A stretch of DNA of 64,000 bases from Planctomycetaceae bacterium. Lineage in GTDB: Bacteria > Planctomycetota > Planctomycetia > Planctomycetales > Planctomycetaceae. The DNA is taken from contig JAWKUA010000003.1 of NCBI GenBank assembly GCA_041398785.1, positions 124,001 to 188,000 on the forward strand. The letters run 5' to 3'. The notes beneath the pieces are model-generated. The model ran no database searches. It was not told where the DNA came from and saw nothing but the letters and a program-made list of their open reading frames with translations. Below, piece by piece: positions 36,292-46,300 of this stretch. How positions within the stretch are numbered: position 1 is the first letter of the stretch; every line of letters starts with the position of its first letter. A program made the position numbers and the translations under genes.

Positions 36292-38421
36292 TCACTGTTG
36301 TTCGGCCGACCAGCTTGTCAGATCCGCAAACGTTGCCTGAGTGACTTCGATGCGAACGGACTTCGTTTCCTCCGGCAGGAATGGCGTCGTAAGTGCGTCA
36401 GTCACCGTTTCTCCGGCGGGAAACTCAACTCCGAAACTGCTGAACGGAAAGTTGTCAATTTCTTCACCGGCGTCGTTCAGATAATGCAGCAGCACGTTGT
36501 AGCCCCTGACATCCCGATTCGACGTGTTGCTGATTGTGACTTCCGCGGCGTCCTGGTCGAACTCGTTCTTTTGGAACTTCACAAACTCCACCGTCAGCGG
36601 AGCACTGCCGTCAAACGTCAGTTCCGGAATCGATTCGGGCTGTTCGTCATGGCCGGGCAGCGGAATATCGTGTACTTCGAACGGATACCGCACGCGTTCG
36701 GTCTGCTTTTTGAAAACGATATCTGCCGACGCCACTTCGCCTTCGAAATGGACGGCAATCGTTCCGCTTTCGGCATCTCCGTATGAAGACGTACCATAAT
36801 CCTGAAGTGAATCGCCGGCGGCGTCCCGTGCGACGATGCTGAGACGATCGGCGTCAGCATTCCGGTATTCGACTTCAACGCTGCCCCCGTCAGCCGAGAC
36901 AAGCTCAAACGACGCGTCGCCCGACGTCAGCTTCGCTCCGGGCTCCAGGCTTTCAAACGTCAGCGTTTCGACTTCGACCGGCAGCACGAAACTCAGTTCG
37001 CCCTTAACCATTTCCACGTCGGCAACGGATTTGGTCGTATTCAGAAGCGGCACAGGCACGGTCCACTGGATGGCGGTTTCTGTGTAGGAAGGGCTGAAAC
37101 CAAACCCGTCGTGACCCGGATGCTTCAGGGACTTGCCGCCGGTGCCAGTCTGTTCGGTGATGTGCAGGGTGAGCCAGTCGCTGTCTTCGGCATCAACTTG
37201 CGGTTGCAATGAAGACAGCAGTGAAACCGCAGCTTCCGTCAGCCCGTGAGCATGCACTCGGAGCGTCAACTGAGCGGCACCGGCAGGAATCAGCTCTTCA
37301 ACTTCGCCGACTTCCACCAGAAACGGACCCGCAAAGCCGACGCCGCTTTCGCGAGGTCCGGCGGCGACCGTGATCTTTTTCATCAGATACCGAGGGTGGA
37401 GTCCGACCTGTTCGGTGATCTGTTCAATGGCCTGCAGTCGCGAGACTCCGGAAATGCTGACCGACACCAGTTCGCGAAGCTGCGGAAGTTCTTCTTTGGG
37501 TTCGACCCATTCCAGATGCAGTTCATCGGCCAGTCGTCGCAGCAGGTCGCCGGCGGGAACCGCGGATTCGTCGATCGAAACCTGCCAGGCGGCATCGAAT
37601 TCCTCAACGGGAATCTGCCCCGGCGGATCAAGGTCGGGCTGTTCAAAATTGTCCCACTGCCAGTTGGAGAAATCGTCGTCGCTCCAGCCGGAACCGAACT
37701 CGCCGTCCATTGCCATGTTGCCCGGGCCGCCGGAAGCCATCATTTCTGGTTCCGGAAGTTCAATCAGCCAGCGACCGTCGACTCTGACGAATTCGATCGG
37801 TTCCTCCCCGCCATCGTGAACAACAACTCCCGACGCCGCGTCACCGTTGATCTGAACGTTCTGAAGTTCTCCGTCAACGGGAGAACCGGACATTCCGCCT
37901 TCGCTGTCCGATTCCATCAGCGCGGTCATTTCGCCGATGAATTTCGGTTTGTCCCCGATACCGGCCGTCATCATCTGCGGCATTGACAGAACGCCACCGT
38001 CAGGACTGCCGATGTCCGGCTCCTGGCTTGGATCGACACCGTGCTTCCGAAACAGCTCTTCGACGGCTTTACCTTTTTCGGGATCGAATGCTCCCATCAT
38101 TCCGCCGGCCATCAGCATGCTGAAGGCCATCATCGCCTGACTCTTGTCCGTGAGATGTCGGGCTCCCGATTCCCAGTCGTCGTTCTTCAAAGCCTGCCTG
38201 AAACTTTCGAACGCAGCTTCGGGAGTCGCCGCGGCGGCGGCATCAGGCGTCGCGGAGGTCGCGGAACCTGCGTCCGCGTTCGAAGCAGCCTCGCTAGCCG
38301 TTGACGCGCCGGTACTGCTGCCATTCCCTGCACTGTTGGCCGGTGGCGACGGCGACTCTTCGGAACATCCGGCGAACATCAGGACAGCGACGATTGCAGC
38401 GGACGAAAAGGCGTTCTTCAT
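36292..38421 (-). CDS. Large lipoprotein, function unknown
   Basis: A 709-residue protein with a lipobox: after IVAVLMFAGC the cysteine at about residue 19 would be lipidated, followed by a Ser/Gly/Ala-rich linker (residues 20-70). No enzymatic motif is recognised. About residues 285-340 contain GVSRLQAIEQITEQVGLHPR, a secretin/TonB-short-domain-like pattern. The second half looks like beta-sandwich segments. It is likely an envelope lipoprotein. It lies downstream of the imuA-imuB pair on the same strand with 186 bases between, and upstream of the broken PSCyt1 gene. Confidence 0.7.
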   Translation of the reverse strand: MKNAFSSAAIVAVLMFAGCSEESPSPPANSAGNGSSTGASTASEAASNADAGSATSATPDAAAAATPEAAFESFRQALKNDDWESGARHLTDKSQAMMAFSMLMAGGMMGAFDPEKGKAVEELFRKHGVDPSQEPDIGSPDGGVLSMPQMMTAGIGDKPKFIGEMTALMESDSEGGMSGSPVDGELQNVQINGDAASGVVVHDGGEEPIEFVRVDGRWLIELPEPEMMASGGPGNMAMDGEFGSGWSDDDFSNWQWDNFEQPDLDPPGQIPVEEFDAAWQVSIDESAVPAGDLLRRLADELHLEWVEPKEELPQLRELVSVSISGVSRLQAIEQITEQVGLHPRYLMKKITVAAGPRESGVGFAGPFLVEVGEVEELIPAGAAQLTLRVHAHGLTEAAVSLLSSLQPQVDAEDSDWLTLHITEQTGTGGKSLKHPGHDGFGFSPSYTETAIQWTVPVPLLNTTKSVADVEMVKGELSFVLPVEVETLTFESLEPGAKLTSGDASFELVSADGGSVEVEYRNADADRLSIVARDAAGDSLQDYGTSSYGDAESGTIAVHFEGEVASADIVFKKQTERVRYPFEVHDIPLPGHDEQPESIPELTFDGSAPLTVEFVKFQKNEFDQDAAEVTISNTSNRDVRGYNVLLHYLNDAGEEIDNFPFSSFGVEFPAGETVTDALTTPFLPEETKSVRIEVTQATFADLTSWSAEQQ

Positions 38422-38607
38422 GGCGGTGTTCCGAACAGAGTTTTGGTCGTTCCCGATGACGCAGCGAGATTATAGCGACTTCCGAAATACACTGAGAATT
38501 TCATGGCGAAGAAGCGTCCGCCGCAGTCGCGTCACAGAGTCATACCGCTGCCAATGCGAAACGAAACGAGTTTTCCGGAATTCCGCTGCGTGTCGCGCCA
38601 ACGCCGT

Positions 38608-40395
38608 TCAATCGAACACACCGTGGATCCACCAGCTTTCGTCGGACAGGTCCTGAAAGATCCAGAACCGCAGGCCGTTCGTTGTTCGAACGCGGTAGTA
38701 GTCACGATGAACCACACCGTCGTCCCACCACGCCGTCTGAATGCGTTCCGGCCCGACACAGGACTCAACAACGTGACGCCGGCCCTGAGACACAAAGCCT
38801 GTCTTCCGGGGATCCTGATTCGCCGCGCCGATCGGTTCCGGCTCCGGCAGCAGCAGCAGCGGCCGAGGCTGGTGGCGAACTCCGCGGTGCCGCGATTCGT
38901 CGGGAGTGACCAGATCGTGAATGCGGTCCGTCGTGGATGTGGACGGTGACGTATCCTCCGCCATCGCAATCACCGGCTGAAACGTCACCGAATGTTCCGG
39001 TCGAGCGTCGTCGTGAAGTTCCGCCGTCAGCACGGCCCGCGAACCGAGACGGCTGCTGAGCCGATCCAGCAGCGTGGCCAGTTCCTCCTGCGGCTGAAGA
39101 TGTTCGGTGGTGCTGAACAGGTCCTGCTGCTTCGCTACCGGCATGGGAGAAACCGTGGCCTGCATCCGCACGGCACTGGCGGGTTCGGCCAGCCGAAGGG
39201 AATCGAGCTTCAGCGTCAGGACATCCATCAGGTGGCTGGCCGACTGGACGGGACGCACGGTTTCCGCGGATAACGGAAGCATCACTCCGGATTCCAGCTT
39301 CAACTGACACGTCAGGCGCGTTGCTCCCAGATGCCGCCGCTGAAGCTGCCGAACAACGATCTCCGTCAAGTGCTCCAGCACCTGCCTGACTTCATCCAGA
39401 TTGGTGGCCGGAAATTCCGACGTCCAGTTCGCGGCGACCGGATCGGCTTCCGGAATCGACGTCAGCAGTTCCGCTTCAATACCCTGCAACTGCCGAATGC
39501 GTTTCACAGTCGTGGCGGAAACCCGTGATGGCAGATCTTCAACGGGCAGACTCAACAGTTGAGCAATGTTCAGGATGCCAAGCTGAGACAGAATCTGAAC
39601 ATCGGACAGCGGCAGTCGCGAAGTCGGCAGCGGCAGCGGCTGCAGATAATTCAGCGACTGCCCGGGCGGAATGATGACGACGGGAAGATTCCATTCGGCG
39701 GCTGTGGGCAATGACGACGCACTCGATGAACGGCGGGAGTCCGCGGTTCGTCGCGGCTTCTGCGATCCGGCGGTGTCGGCGTGAGCAAACGCCCAGGCGG
39801 CGGCAACGGAATCGCTGATCGCAATTCGGCAGCGATAGCCGCGCCGACGCATCACGCTGAAGAGTTGCTCCGCCAGCACAGACTCACCCCCGAACAACGG
39901 ACCGCAGCCGGTGATGTCCAGCAGTAATCCGTCCGGCACCGGCAATTCATCCAGTGAAACAATCGGCGCGAAAGATCGAGTCCATTCGGCCGCTTCCAGC
40001 AGGCCGGTTCGATCGTCGGCGGGTGACCATTCCAGAAATTCGGTGACGGGCCGGGACGCGGCCGGCGCGCGGCCGATCGAAGACGAAGTGGAAAACGGAG
40101 CCGCCATGCTGCGCGCCTCGGCCAGCGGCATTCCCGGCCGAACGCCGGCGGACCACGCGTCGGGCGAGACGGCCACAATCGCAGGGCCGCTTCGTGCTGA
40201 CGGGTACAGTTCCCGAACGAATTTCAGATCACCGGCCGTCGCAGCGGGAACTCGCTTTCGCCGGGAAGATTTCGTCGACGAAGAATCCGGTGGCGGCGTG
40301 TACAGGGCGATCGAATGCAGACCACTAGCTGCGCGGAGTCGCTGCAGCCGCTGCACCGACCAGTTCGGGAATCTCAAACACAGTACTCGTTTCAT
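38608..40395 (-). CDS. imuB: ImuB-type Y-family DNA polymerase homologue
   Basis: ImuB is a Y-family polymerase relative without catalytic acidic residues that acts as hub of a mutasome with ImuA and DnaE2 in damage-induced mutagenesis. From ATG 40395 the protein (595 residues) begins MKRVLCLRFPNWSVQRLQR, the ImuB-like start where active Y polymerases have DMDAFF. It continues with a little-finger region and a long tail. It overlaps the imuA end by 71 bases. The next gene on the strand is a lipoprotein, not dnaE2. Confidence 0.8.
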   Translation of the reverse strand: MKRVLCLRFPNWSVQRLQRLRAASGLHSIALYTPPPDSSSTKSSRRKRVPAATAGDLKFVRELYPSARSGPAIVAVSPDAWSAGVRPGMPLAEARSMAAPFSTSSSIGRAPAASRPVTEFLEWSPADDRTGLLEAAEWTRSFAPIVSLDELPVPDGLLLDITGCGPLFGGESVLAEQLFSVMRRRGYRCRIAISDSVAAAWAFAHADTAGSQKPRRTADSRRSSSASSLPTAAEWNLPVVIIPPGQSLNYLQPLPLPTSRLPLSDVQILSQLGILNIAQLLSLPVEDLPSRVSATTVKRIRQLQGIEAELLTSIPEADPVAANWTSEFPATNLDEVRQVLEHLTEIVVRQLQRRHLGATRLTCQLKLESGVMLPLSAETVRPVQSASHLMDVLTLKLDSLRLAEPASAVRMQATVSPMPVAKQQDLFSTTEHLQPQEELATLLDRLSSRLGSRAVLTAELHDDARPEHSVTFQPVIAMAEDTSPSTSTTDRIHDLVTPDESRHRGVRHQPRPLLLLPEPEPIGAANQDPRKTGFVSQGRRHVVESCVGPERIQTAWWDDGVVHRDYYRVRTTNGLRFWIFQDLSDESWWIHGVFD

Positions 40396-41155
40396 CGTCG
40401 ATCCCAAACCGGGCACAGCCGTGATGCTGCACCGAGTACCGAGACCTCAGCAGCTTCACGGAAACCGCGCCGGCAGCATAACCGGATTCCGCCCAGGCGT
40501 CGTCCGAGTTCAACGGCTGCACGTGCAGTCTCAGATCCGCCCAGGACGGCTGCTTCAGAGCGGACGCCGGGCGAATCAGAAACACGGTGACTCCGCTGCG
40601 TTCCACCGCCAGTTGCAGTCGCCGCAGCGCGGTGGACGAAATGCGGTCCAGCCGGCACACGATGATTCGCACGCCCGAACAGCGAGCGAGCTGTTCCAGC
40701 GTCCACAGCGTGTCGCGACGCAGCGTGTCCTGACGAAGTGCGCCGCGCCGCGGCGTGTCGCGTTGCAAGTTCCCGGGACAAACGCCGGCAGAATGACGCT
40801 CCTGACGAACCGAATGATTCGCCGGCCGAATCAACAACAGCCGGCTTAACGGCAGTCCCAGAGCAACGGCCGCGGCCGGATGAAACTGACATTCCGGATC
40901 CGGTACGGCAAACGCACCCGGCTTTGTCAGAAGCGGCAGAGCACACGTCATGGCCAGCGACATCGTCATCTGGCCGGGACCGCTGCTGATCCATTCCACG
41001 ATGGATCCGGTCGACAGTCCCCGGTGTGGCAACAGGTCGTCCAGCGACTGGAATCCCGTGCTGACGACGGCATAATCCGCACTCCGTTGTTCGGACCGGA
41101 ACAACTGCTGGCGCAGCGCGCGGACAGCTTCGGATTTCAGAGGCTCGGCGGGCAT
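40325..41155 (-). CDS. imuA: ImuA-type RecA-like mutagenesis protein
   Basis: A 276-residue RecA/SulA-like protein. From ATG 41155 it begins MPAEPLKSEAVRALRQQLF and has STGFQSLDDLLPHRGLSTGSIVEWIS, the RecA-like N-terminal core in which the Walker A lysine is replaced (GPGQMT). Such degenerate RecA-like proteins precede imuB in SOS mutagenesis operons. It has a CxR/Arg-rich middle and an Ala-rich end. It is the first gene of the pair. A palindrome GTTGAC-N7-GTCAAC is 115 bases upstream and could be a LexA-type operator. The longer frame to 41287 has no support. Confidence 0.78.
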   Translation of the reverse strand: MPAEPLKSEAVRALRQQLFRSEQRSADYAVVSTGFQSLDDLLPHRGLSTGSIVEWISSGPGQMTMSLAMTCALPLLTKPGAFAVPDPECQFHPAAAVALGLPLSRLLLIRPANHSVRQERHSAGVCPGNLQRDTPRRGALRQDTLRRDTLWTLEQLARCSGVRIIVCRLDRISSTALRRLQLAVERSGVTVFLIRPASALKQPSWADLRLHVQPLNSDDAWAESGYAAGAVSVKLLRSRYSVQHHGCARFGIDDETSTVFEIPELVGAAAAATPRS

Positions 41156-41269
41156 GGGAAATCGTTTCCGTTGACGAAACGGGTTCCCTACCCTTCGGGA
41201 CAAGAAACGGTGAAAGTTTCGCCTGACAGTCCCTCTGATCGGCAAACTTCCGCACCGGTTTTTAGAAAA

Positions 41270-41288
41270 GTTGACAGAAAGAGTCAAC
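41270..41288. promoter_or_regulatory. Candidate operator palindrome upstream of imuA
   Basis: GTTGAC at 41270-41275 and GTCAAC at 41283-41288 form a perfect inverted repeat with a 7-base centre. It lies between the divergent imuA and PfkB-type kinase genes, 115 bases before the imuA start and about 140 before the other. A SOS (LexA) or other regulator site is plausible, but no LexA consensus for this group is known to me. Confidence 0.35.
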
Positions 41289-41426
41289 TTCCTTCAAGTT
41301 GAACCGCACGCACATTCGGCCGTCCGAAACACGTCTATCTGCCGCGTGTGAAAGTGTGTCCGGGATGGGTCGGCCGCAGCCGGAGAACGCACACCTCATA
41401 ATCGAAGACAGCTCAAGGAATCGCAC

Positions 41427-42518
41427 ATGCCCCAATACATCACATTCGGCGAAATCATGATGCGAATGGCCCCGCCCGGCTTTCTGCGACTGACGCAGAC
41501 GCTTCCGGGGTCGATCGACGTGACATTTGCCGGAGCCGAAGCCAACGTGGCCGCGTCCCTGGCAATGTTCGGCGCGGACGTCGGTTTCGTAACAGCGCTG
41601 CCGAAAAATCCCCTGGCGGATGCCTGCCTGATGACATTGCGCGGAATCGGCGTTGATACGTCGCGAGTTCTGCGAACCGACGCCGGCCGGCTGGGAATCT
41701 ACTTCGTGGAAGCCGGAGCCAACCAGCGCCCCAGCCGCGTGATCTACGACCGCGCTCATTCGTCCATCAGCCTGGTGCCGCCGGATTCCTATGACTGGAA
41801 GACGATCTTCACCGGGTGCCGAGCCCTGCATGTCAGCGGCATTACTCCCGCCCTGTCGCGAGCGGCGGCCGACGCAACACTGCAGGCCGTTCAGGCAGCC
41901 AAGAGCGCCGGTGTGCAGGTTTCCTGCGATCTGAATTTTCGAGCCAAGCTGTGGGACTGGGAACCGGGCACGGATCGAAAACGGCTGGCCGGACGAATCA
42001 TGCGGGACGTGCTGCCCTATGTCGATATTCTGATTGCCAATGAAGCGGACTGCGGCGACGTGCTGGACATTCACGCCGGTCACAGCGATGTCGATTCCGG
42101 AAACGTGGAAGTCGCCGCCTATCCCGACGTCGCCCGGCAGGTGCTGAAACAGTTTCCGAACATCCGGCTGATTGCCACCACCCTGCGCGAAAGCCATTCC
42201 GCCAGTCACAACAACTGGGGAGCCATGCTGTTTGACGCCGGCGAAGACAGGGCGTACTTCGCTCCCGAATCGGATGGCGCGTATCAGCCGTACGAAATCC
42301 GCAACATTGTCGACCGGGTCGGCGGCGGAGACGCGTTTGCCGCCGGTCTGTTGTTCGCTCTGGGATGCGACGACTACGCGACTGCGAAGGAAGCTCTGCA
42401 GTTTGCGACGGCGTCGTCGTGCCTGGCCCATTCCATCCTGGGCGACTTCAACTTCAGCAGCCGATCAGAAGTCGACGCTTTGATGCGCGGGTCGGCGTCG
42501 GGACGCGTCGTGCGGTGA
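41427..42518 (+). CDS. kdgK: 2-keto-3-deoxygluconate kinase (PfkB family)
   Basis: Ribokinase-family sugar kinase predicted to phosphorylate 2-keto-3-deoxygluconate to KDPG, the substrate of the KDPG aldolase at 23 kb. The N-terminal GAEANVAASLAMFGADVGFVT motif and the C-terminal PfkB signature DRVGGGDAFAAGLLFAL (catalytic Asp, near residue 298) are both clear. The substrate-binding Arg and Asn in CDLNFRAKLW and NEADCGDV support KdgK over ribokinase. AAGGA stands seven bases before the ATG. It is 363 residues, slightly long. It is divergent from imuA and ends one base from the convergent TVP38-like gene. Confidence 0.88.
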   Translation: MPQYITFGEIMMRMAPPGFLRLTQTLPGSIDVTFAGAEANVAASLAMFGADVGFVTALPKNPLADACLMTLRGIGVDTSRVLRTDAGRLGIYFVEAGANQRPSRVIYDRAHSSISLVPPDSYDWKTIFTGCRALHVSGITPALSRAAADATLQAVQAAKSAGVQVSCDLNFRAKLWDWEPGTDRKRLAGRIMRDVLPYVDILIANEADCGDVLDIHAGHSDVDSGNVEVAAYPDVARQVLKQFPNIRLIATTLRESHSASHNNWGAMLFDAGEDRAYFAPESDGAYQPYEIRNIVDRVGGGDAFAAGLLFALGCDDYATAKEALQFATASSCLAHSILGDFNFSSRSEVDALMRGSASGRVVR

Positions 42519-42519
42519 T

Positions 42520-43218
42520 TCAGTCCTGCTCCGGCGCGACGACACCCGGCCGCACGACGTTCCGCAGCACGACAACGACAATCGCCGCATAGACGCCGCA
42601 GGCGATCAACAACGGGTAGATCAGCTTCGGAAACGCCGTCAGCAGACCATCCGCCAGCCAGGCCTGGGCAAAGCACAGCGGAGCCATGCCGAACGCGGTG
42701 GCGAACATCACCCTCCACACGGGAATCCGGGTCAGTCCCGCCGCCCAGGAAACGATGTCCGACGACGTCAGCGGATTCAGCCGCAGCAGCAGGATCAGCC
42801 AGCCGCCGCGTTTCTCCACGGCGCGCTGGACACGTTCCAGACCGGCCGGTTCGAACCATCGAGCCAGCAATCCGTGACCAAATGTCCGGGCGACCGAACA
42901 CGCGATGCCCGCGCCGGCGACGTTTCCCGCCAGCGCGATCGCTCCTCCCGTGACCGGGCCGAAGATGATTCCTCCGGGAGCGTACAGCATCAGTCCGGGA
43001 ATCGGCGCCACAACGACTTCGATCGTCACAAACACGAAATACACCAGCGGAGCGAATGCGCCAAACTGCCGGAAATAATCCTTCAGCAGATCGATCCTCG
43101 CGGCGGCGTTGATGTCGCGCCCGAACAGGTCGAACACAATGCCGTGACTGAACCACGACCACGTCGCGGCACCAGTCATCGCCGCCGGAATCAACAGAAT
43201 CAGTAATCGCGACTTCAC
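42520..43218 (-). CDS. TVP38/TMEM64-like membrane protein (DedA superfamily)
   Basis: A 232-residue protein with about five hydrophobic segments. The VTT/SNARE-associated core is visible: FVFVTIEVVVAPIPGLMLYAPGG near residue 60, the GNVAGAGIACSVARTFG re-entrant motif near residue 100, and LLRLNPLTSSDIVSWAAGLTRI near residue 150, the conserved RxxP pattern of the superfamily. Members move or flip lipids such as undecaprenyl phosphate in the cytoplasmic membrane. The start is GTG at 43218. It is convergent with kdgK with a one-base gap, so the two genes likely share a terminator region. Confidence 0.85.
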   Translation of the reverse strand: MKSRLLILLIPAAMTGAATWSWFSHGIVFDLFGRDINAAARIDLLKDYFRQFGAFAPLVYFVFVTIEVVVAPIPGLMLYAPGGIIFGPVTGGAIALAGNVAGAGIACSVARTFGHGLLARWFEPAGLERVQRAVEKRGGWLILLLRLNPLTSSDIVSWAAGLTRIPVWRVMFATAFGMAPLCFAQAWLADGLLTAFPKLIYPLLIACGVYAAIVVVVLRNVVRPGVVAPEQD

Positions 43219-43300
43219 AGATCATCCGTTCAATGAAAACCGCCGCCGTGTCGCGTTGCCCTGCGGTCACAACCTCGGCCCAGCGACGGCAGGACGCACA

Positions 43301-46300
43301 TCAGTAATTGACCGGCTGCGACGATCGCAGATACGCGAACAGATCACGAATCTGCTGGTCGGTCAGCTCCTTCAAGGCCCCTTCCGGCATCACGCTGCGG
43401 GAAATCGCCTGCATCTCTTCAATCTCATCGCGGCGAAGCAGCAGGTTTTGTCCGTCAACGCCGCGAAGGACAACGACCTGATTGTCCTGATCGGCCAGAA
43501 AACCGCTGATGACACGGCCGTCCGTGGTGGTGATCACGAAGTTCTCGAAGCCTTCCCGAATTTCCAGACTGGGGTTGATGATGTTCGCCAGCATGCGCTG
43601 CAGGTCGTCGCGTTTGAACGAAGTCAGGTCCGGGCCGATGCGACCACCTTCCTCAAACAGGACATGACACTTCCCGCAGTTCTGCAGGAACAGCGGCTTG
43701 CCCTTTTTCGGATTGCCGGAAGCGCTCGCCAGCAGTTCAGTCAGGCGTTCTGTCTCCTGTTTCATTTCCTCCGTGGTCGCACCTCCAATGCTTCCCCAGT
43801 GCTTTTTGACCAGTGCATCCGCGTCCTGATTGTTGTGCAGCAGGATCTTCTTCAAAGCGGTGTCCGACACATCCGCCGCCCGGATGTTTCGGGCGTCGAC
43901 GGCGCGCAGCAGCTCCAGTGCCCAGACCGGACGGCTGACCAGCAGCGTTTCCGCGACAGGCCGCGCGTCGTCGGGCAGCTTCGCAAACGCTGATACAACC
44001 GCCTGCCCGATGCGCTGGTCGTCGAACGCCTGCAGCGAAGTCAGCGCGGACGCCACCAGTTCCGCATCAGATTCGCCGTTGACGACACTCAACAGGACGG
44101 GAATGAACTCGGGCCGCCGAATCTGGCCGAAGATTTCCAGGTACTGCAGTCGGTCTGCCTTGCCGGCATTCGAATCACCGACGGCGGCAACGGCGGCTTC
44201 AATCGCATCGGGATTCCCCTGGCGCAGACGCAGCGCCGTTGATCCACCGCCCGTCGCGGCCAGCGCTTCAACCAGTTCCGCGGGAATCCCGGCCAGCGAC
44301 CGGCCCTGGTACGCTTCTTCAAATCCCTTCAGCAGCAGTTCAGCGCTTTTCGCATTCGGCGCTGACCGCAGCAGTGTGGCTGCAGCCAGCAGATCCTCGC
44401 GGCTGCCAGCCAGAGCGTACCGCTTCATCAGGCGTTCAAGCAGGTAATCCTTCACAAGCGGACGCTGCCAGTTCTCGGCGTCCGAAAGCACCGTCGTCAC
44501 GATCAGATCGCGGTCCGCGGGAGTCGCCGCCTTTGATTCCAGAGCCCACCACAGCAACAGTGGCTGGTGGATATCGCCGGCATCTTCGTCGTACTTCAGA
44601 AGCTGCTGAATGATCGGCAAAGCGTCCTTCGCCGGCAGCCGCTTTGCCGACGACGCCAGTTGCTTGCGAACGGTGATGTAGGATTCGTTCGCGGCGAGTT
44701 CCGCCAGAGCCTGCGCGACGGGAGCTGCCACGTGACAGCGATCGCACAACAGCCGTATGGTCCATGCCCGCACGTATTGGTCGTCGTGGTGCAGAGCTTC
44801 CCGCGCGACTTCGTCTGTCAGCCCGCCGCTCAGATGCACGGCCCACAGCGACTCCAGCGCTGTCTGTCCGGATGTCGTTCGCAGCAATTCCAGCAAAGGC
44901 GGAATCAAAGTTGCGTCTTTCCGATCACCGATCAGGCGCAAAGCGGTCTGGCGGTGCCATTTCGACGAATGCTGCAACTCGGCGATCAACCGCTGATGCG
45001 ACGCTGCCTGCGTCCGCGGCGCCTCACCCGCCGTCCGAACAACGGTCGGACTGCCGTCGGCCCTTGCCCGCAGCGCGTAAATACGACCGCTGGAACGGTC
45101 GATTCGTCCGGCATAGTGGCTGCTGTGATCGATCCGCTGTTCGTACATGTCAGCGACGTAGATCGCGCCATCAGGCCCGGCCTTGATGTCAACCGGGCGG
45201 AACCACTGATCATTCGTTTTGACAACGCGGGAGATATCTTCCGTTTCGAACGAAGACTGCTCCGGCCGAATCTCGCTCATCACCACCTGCCCCTGCAGCG
45301 GCTCAACTCCGAACAGCCGGCCGCGGTATTCTTCGGGCAGCACGTTTTCTTCATAGATGATGAAGTTGTGTGTAAACCGCGGAACGCTGTGGTGCTTCAT
45401 GTTCTCAAAGAATCCGAACGCATACGGGTTCGAAAGCGAACCGTGCTTCGTGAAACCCTTGCGATAGTAGCCTCCCTGAACGTAGTGGAACCCGCGAGTA
45501 TCGCCGCCGTTGTGTCCGGAATACGTGCGGCCCTTCGCGTCGATTTCCAGGCCGAACGTGTTTCCGCCGCCTTCGGCAAACACTTCAAACGTCTGCTGTT
45601 CCGGATGATATCGCCAGATCTGCTGACCCATCGTGCGGACGGGTTTGTCGTCCGAACCGTAACGTTTGACGTTGCCGGTGACCGTGCTTCCCTGGCAGCC
45701 ATACAGCCAGCCGTCCGGGCCGAATCTCAGACTGTTGATCACGGAGTGCGAATCTTCCAGCCCGAAACCTTCCAGCAGAATGTCCGGATCACTGTCGGGC
45801 ACGTCATCGCCGTCTCGATCGGGATAGAACAGCAGATAGGGAGGATTCGTCACGAAGGCTCCGCCCCGCCCGATGGCCACGGACGTCGCGATGTTCAGGC
45901 CGTCGACGAATGTCGTATGGCGGTCGTAAACGCCGTCGCTGTCAGTGTCTTCGTGAATCGTAATCCGATCGTTGCCTGGCGTTCCGCGGGGCGGCGGTTC
46001 AGGAACCTTGTCATAGACGGAGCGCAGGTATTGATCCCGGCTGATCATCGTCAGACCCGCCGGATCGGGATACTGGCGATATTCGACCACCCACAGTCGA
46101 TTGCGATCATCCCAGGTCATGAACAGCGGCTGAGCGATTTCCGGATCGCTGAGCACAAGCTGAATTTGCAGATCGTCCGGCACCTGAAACGCCCGTTCCG
46201 CCTGCTGCGGCGTCAGCGGATCATTGTCACCTTCCCGGCGAGCCACATAACGCTCGACGTCGTCAACCTCATCGATCAGCGAATAGCCGCCGAGTTTTCG

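Noticed and set aside
42840..42870. GGTTCGAA string suggesting a tRNA T-loop
   Set aside because: It lies inside the TVP38-like coding sequence and no acceptor or anticodon stem could be folded around it.
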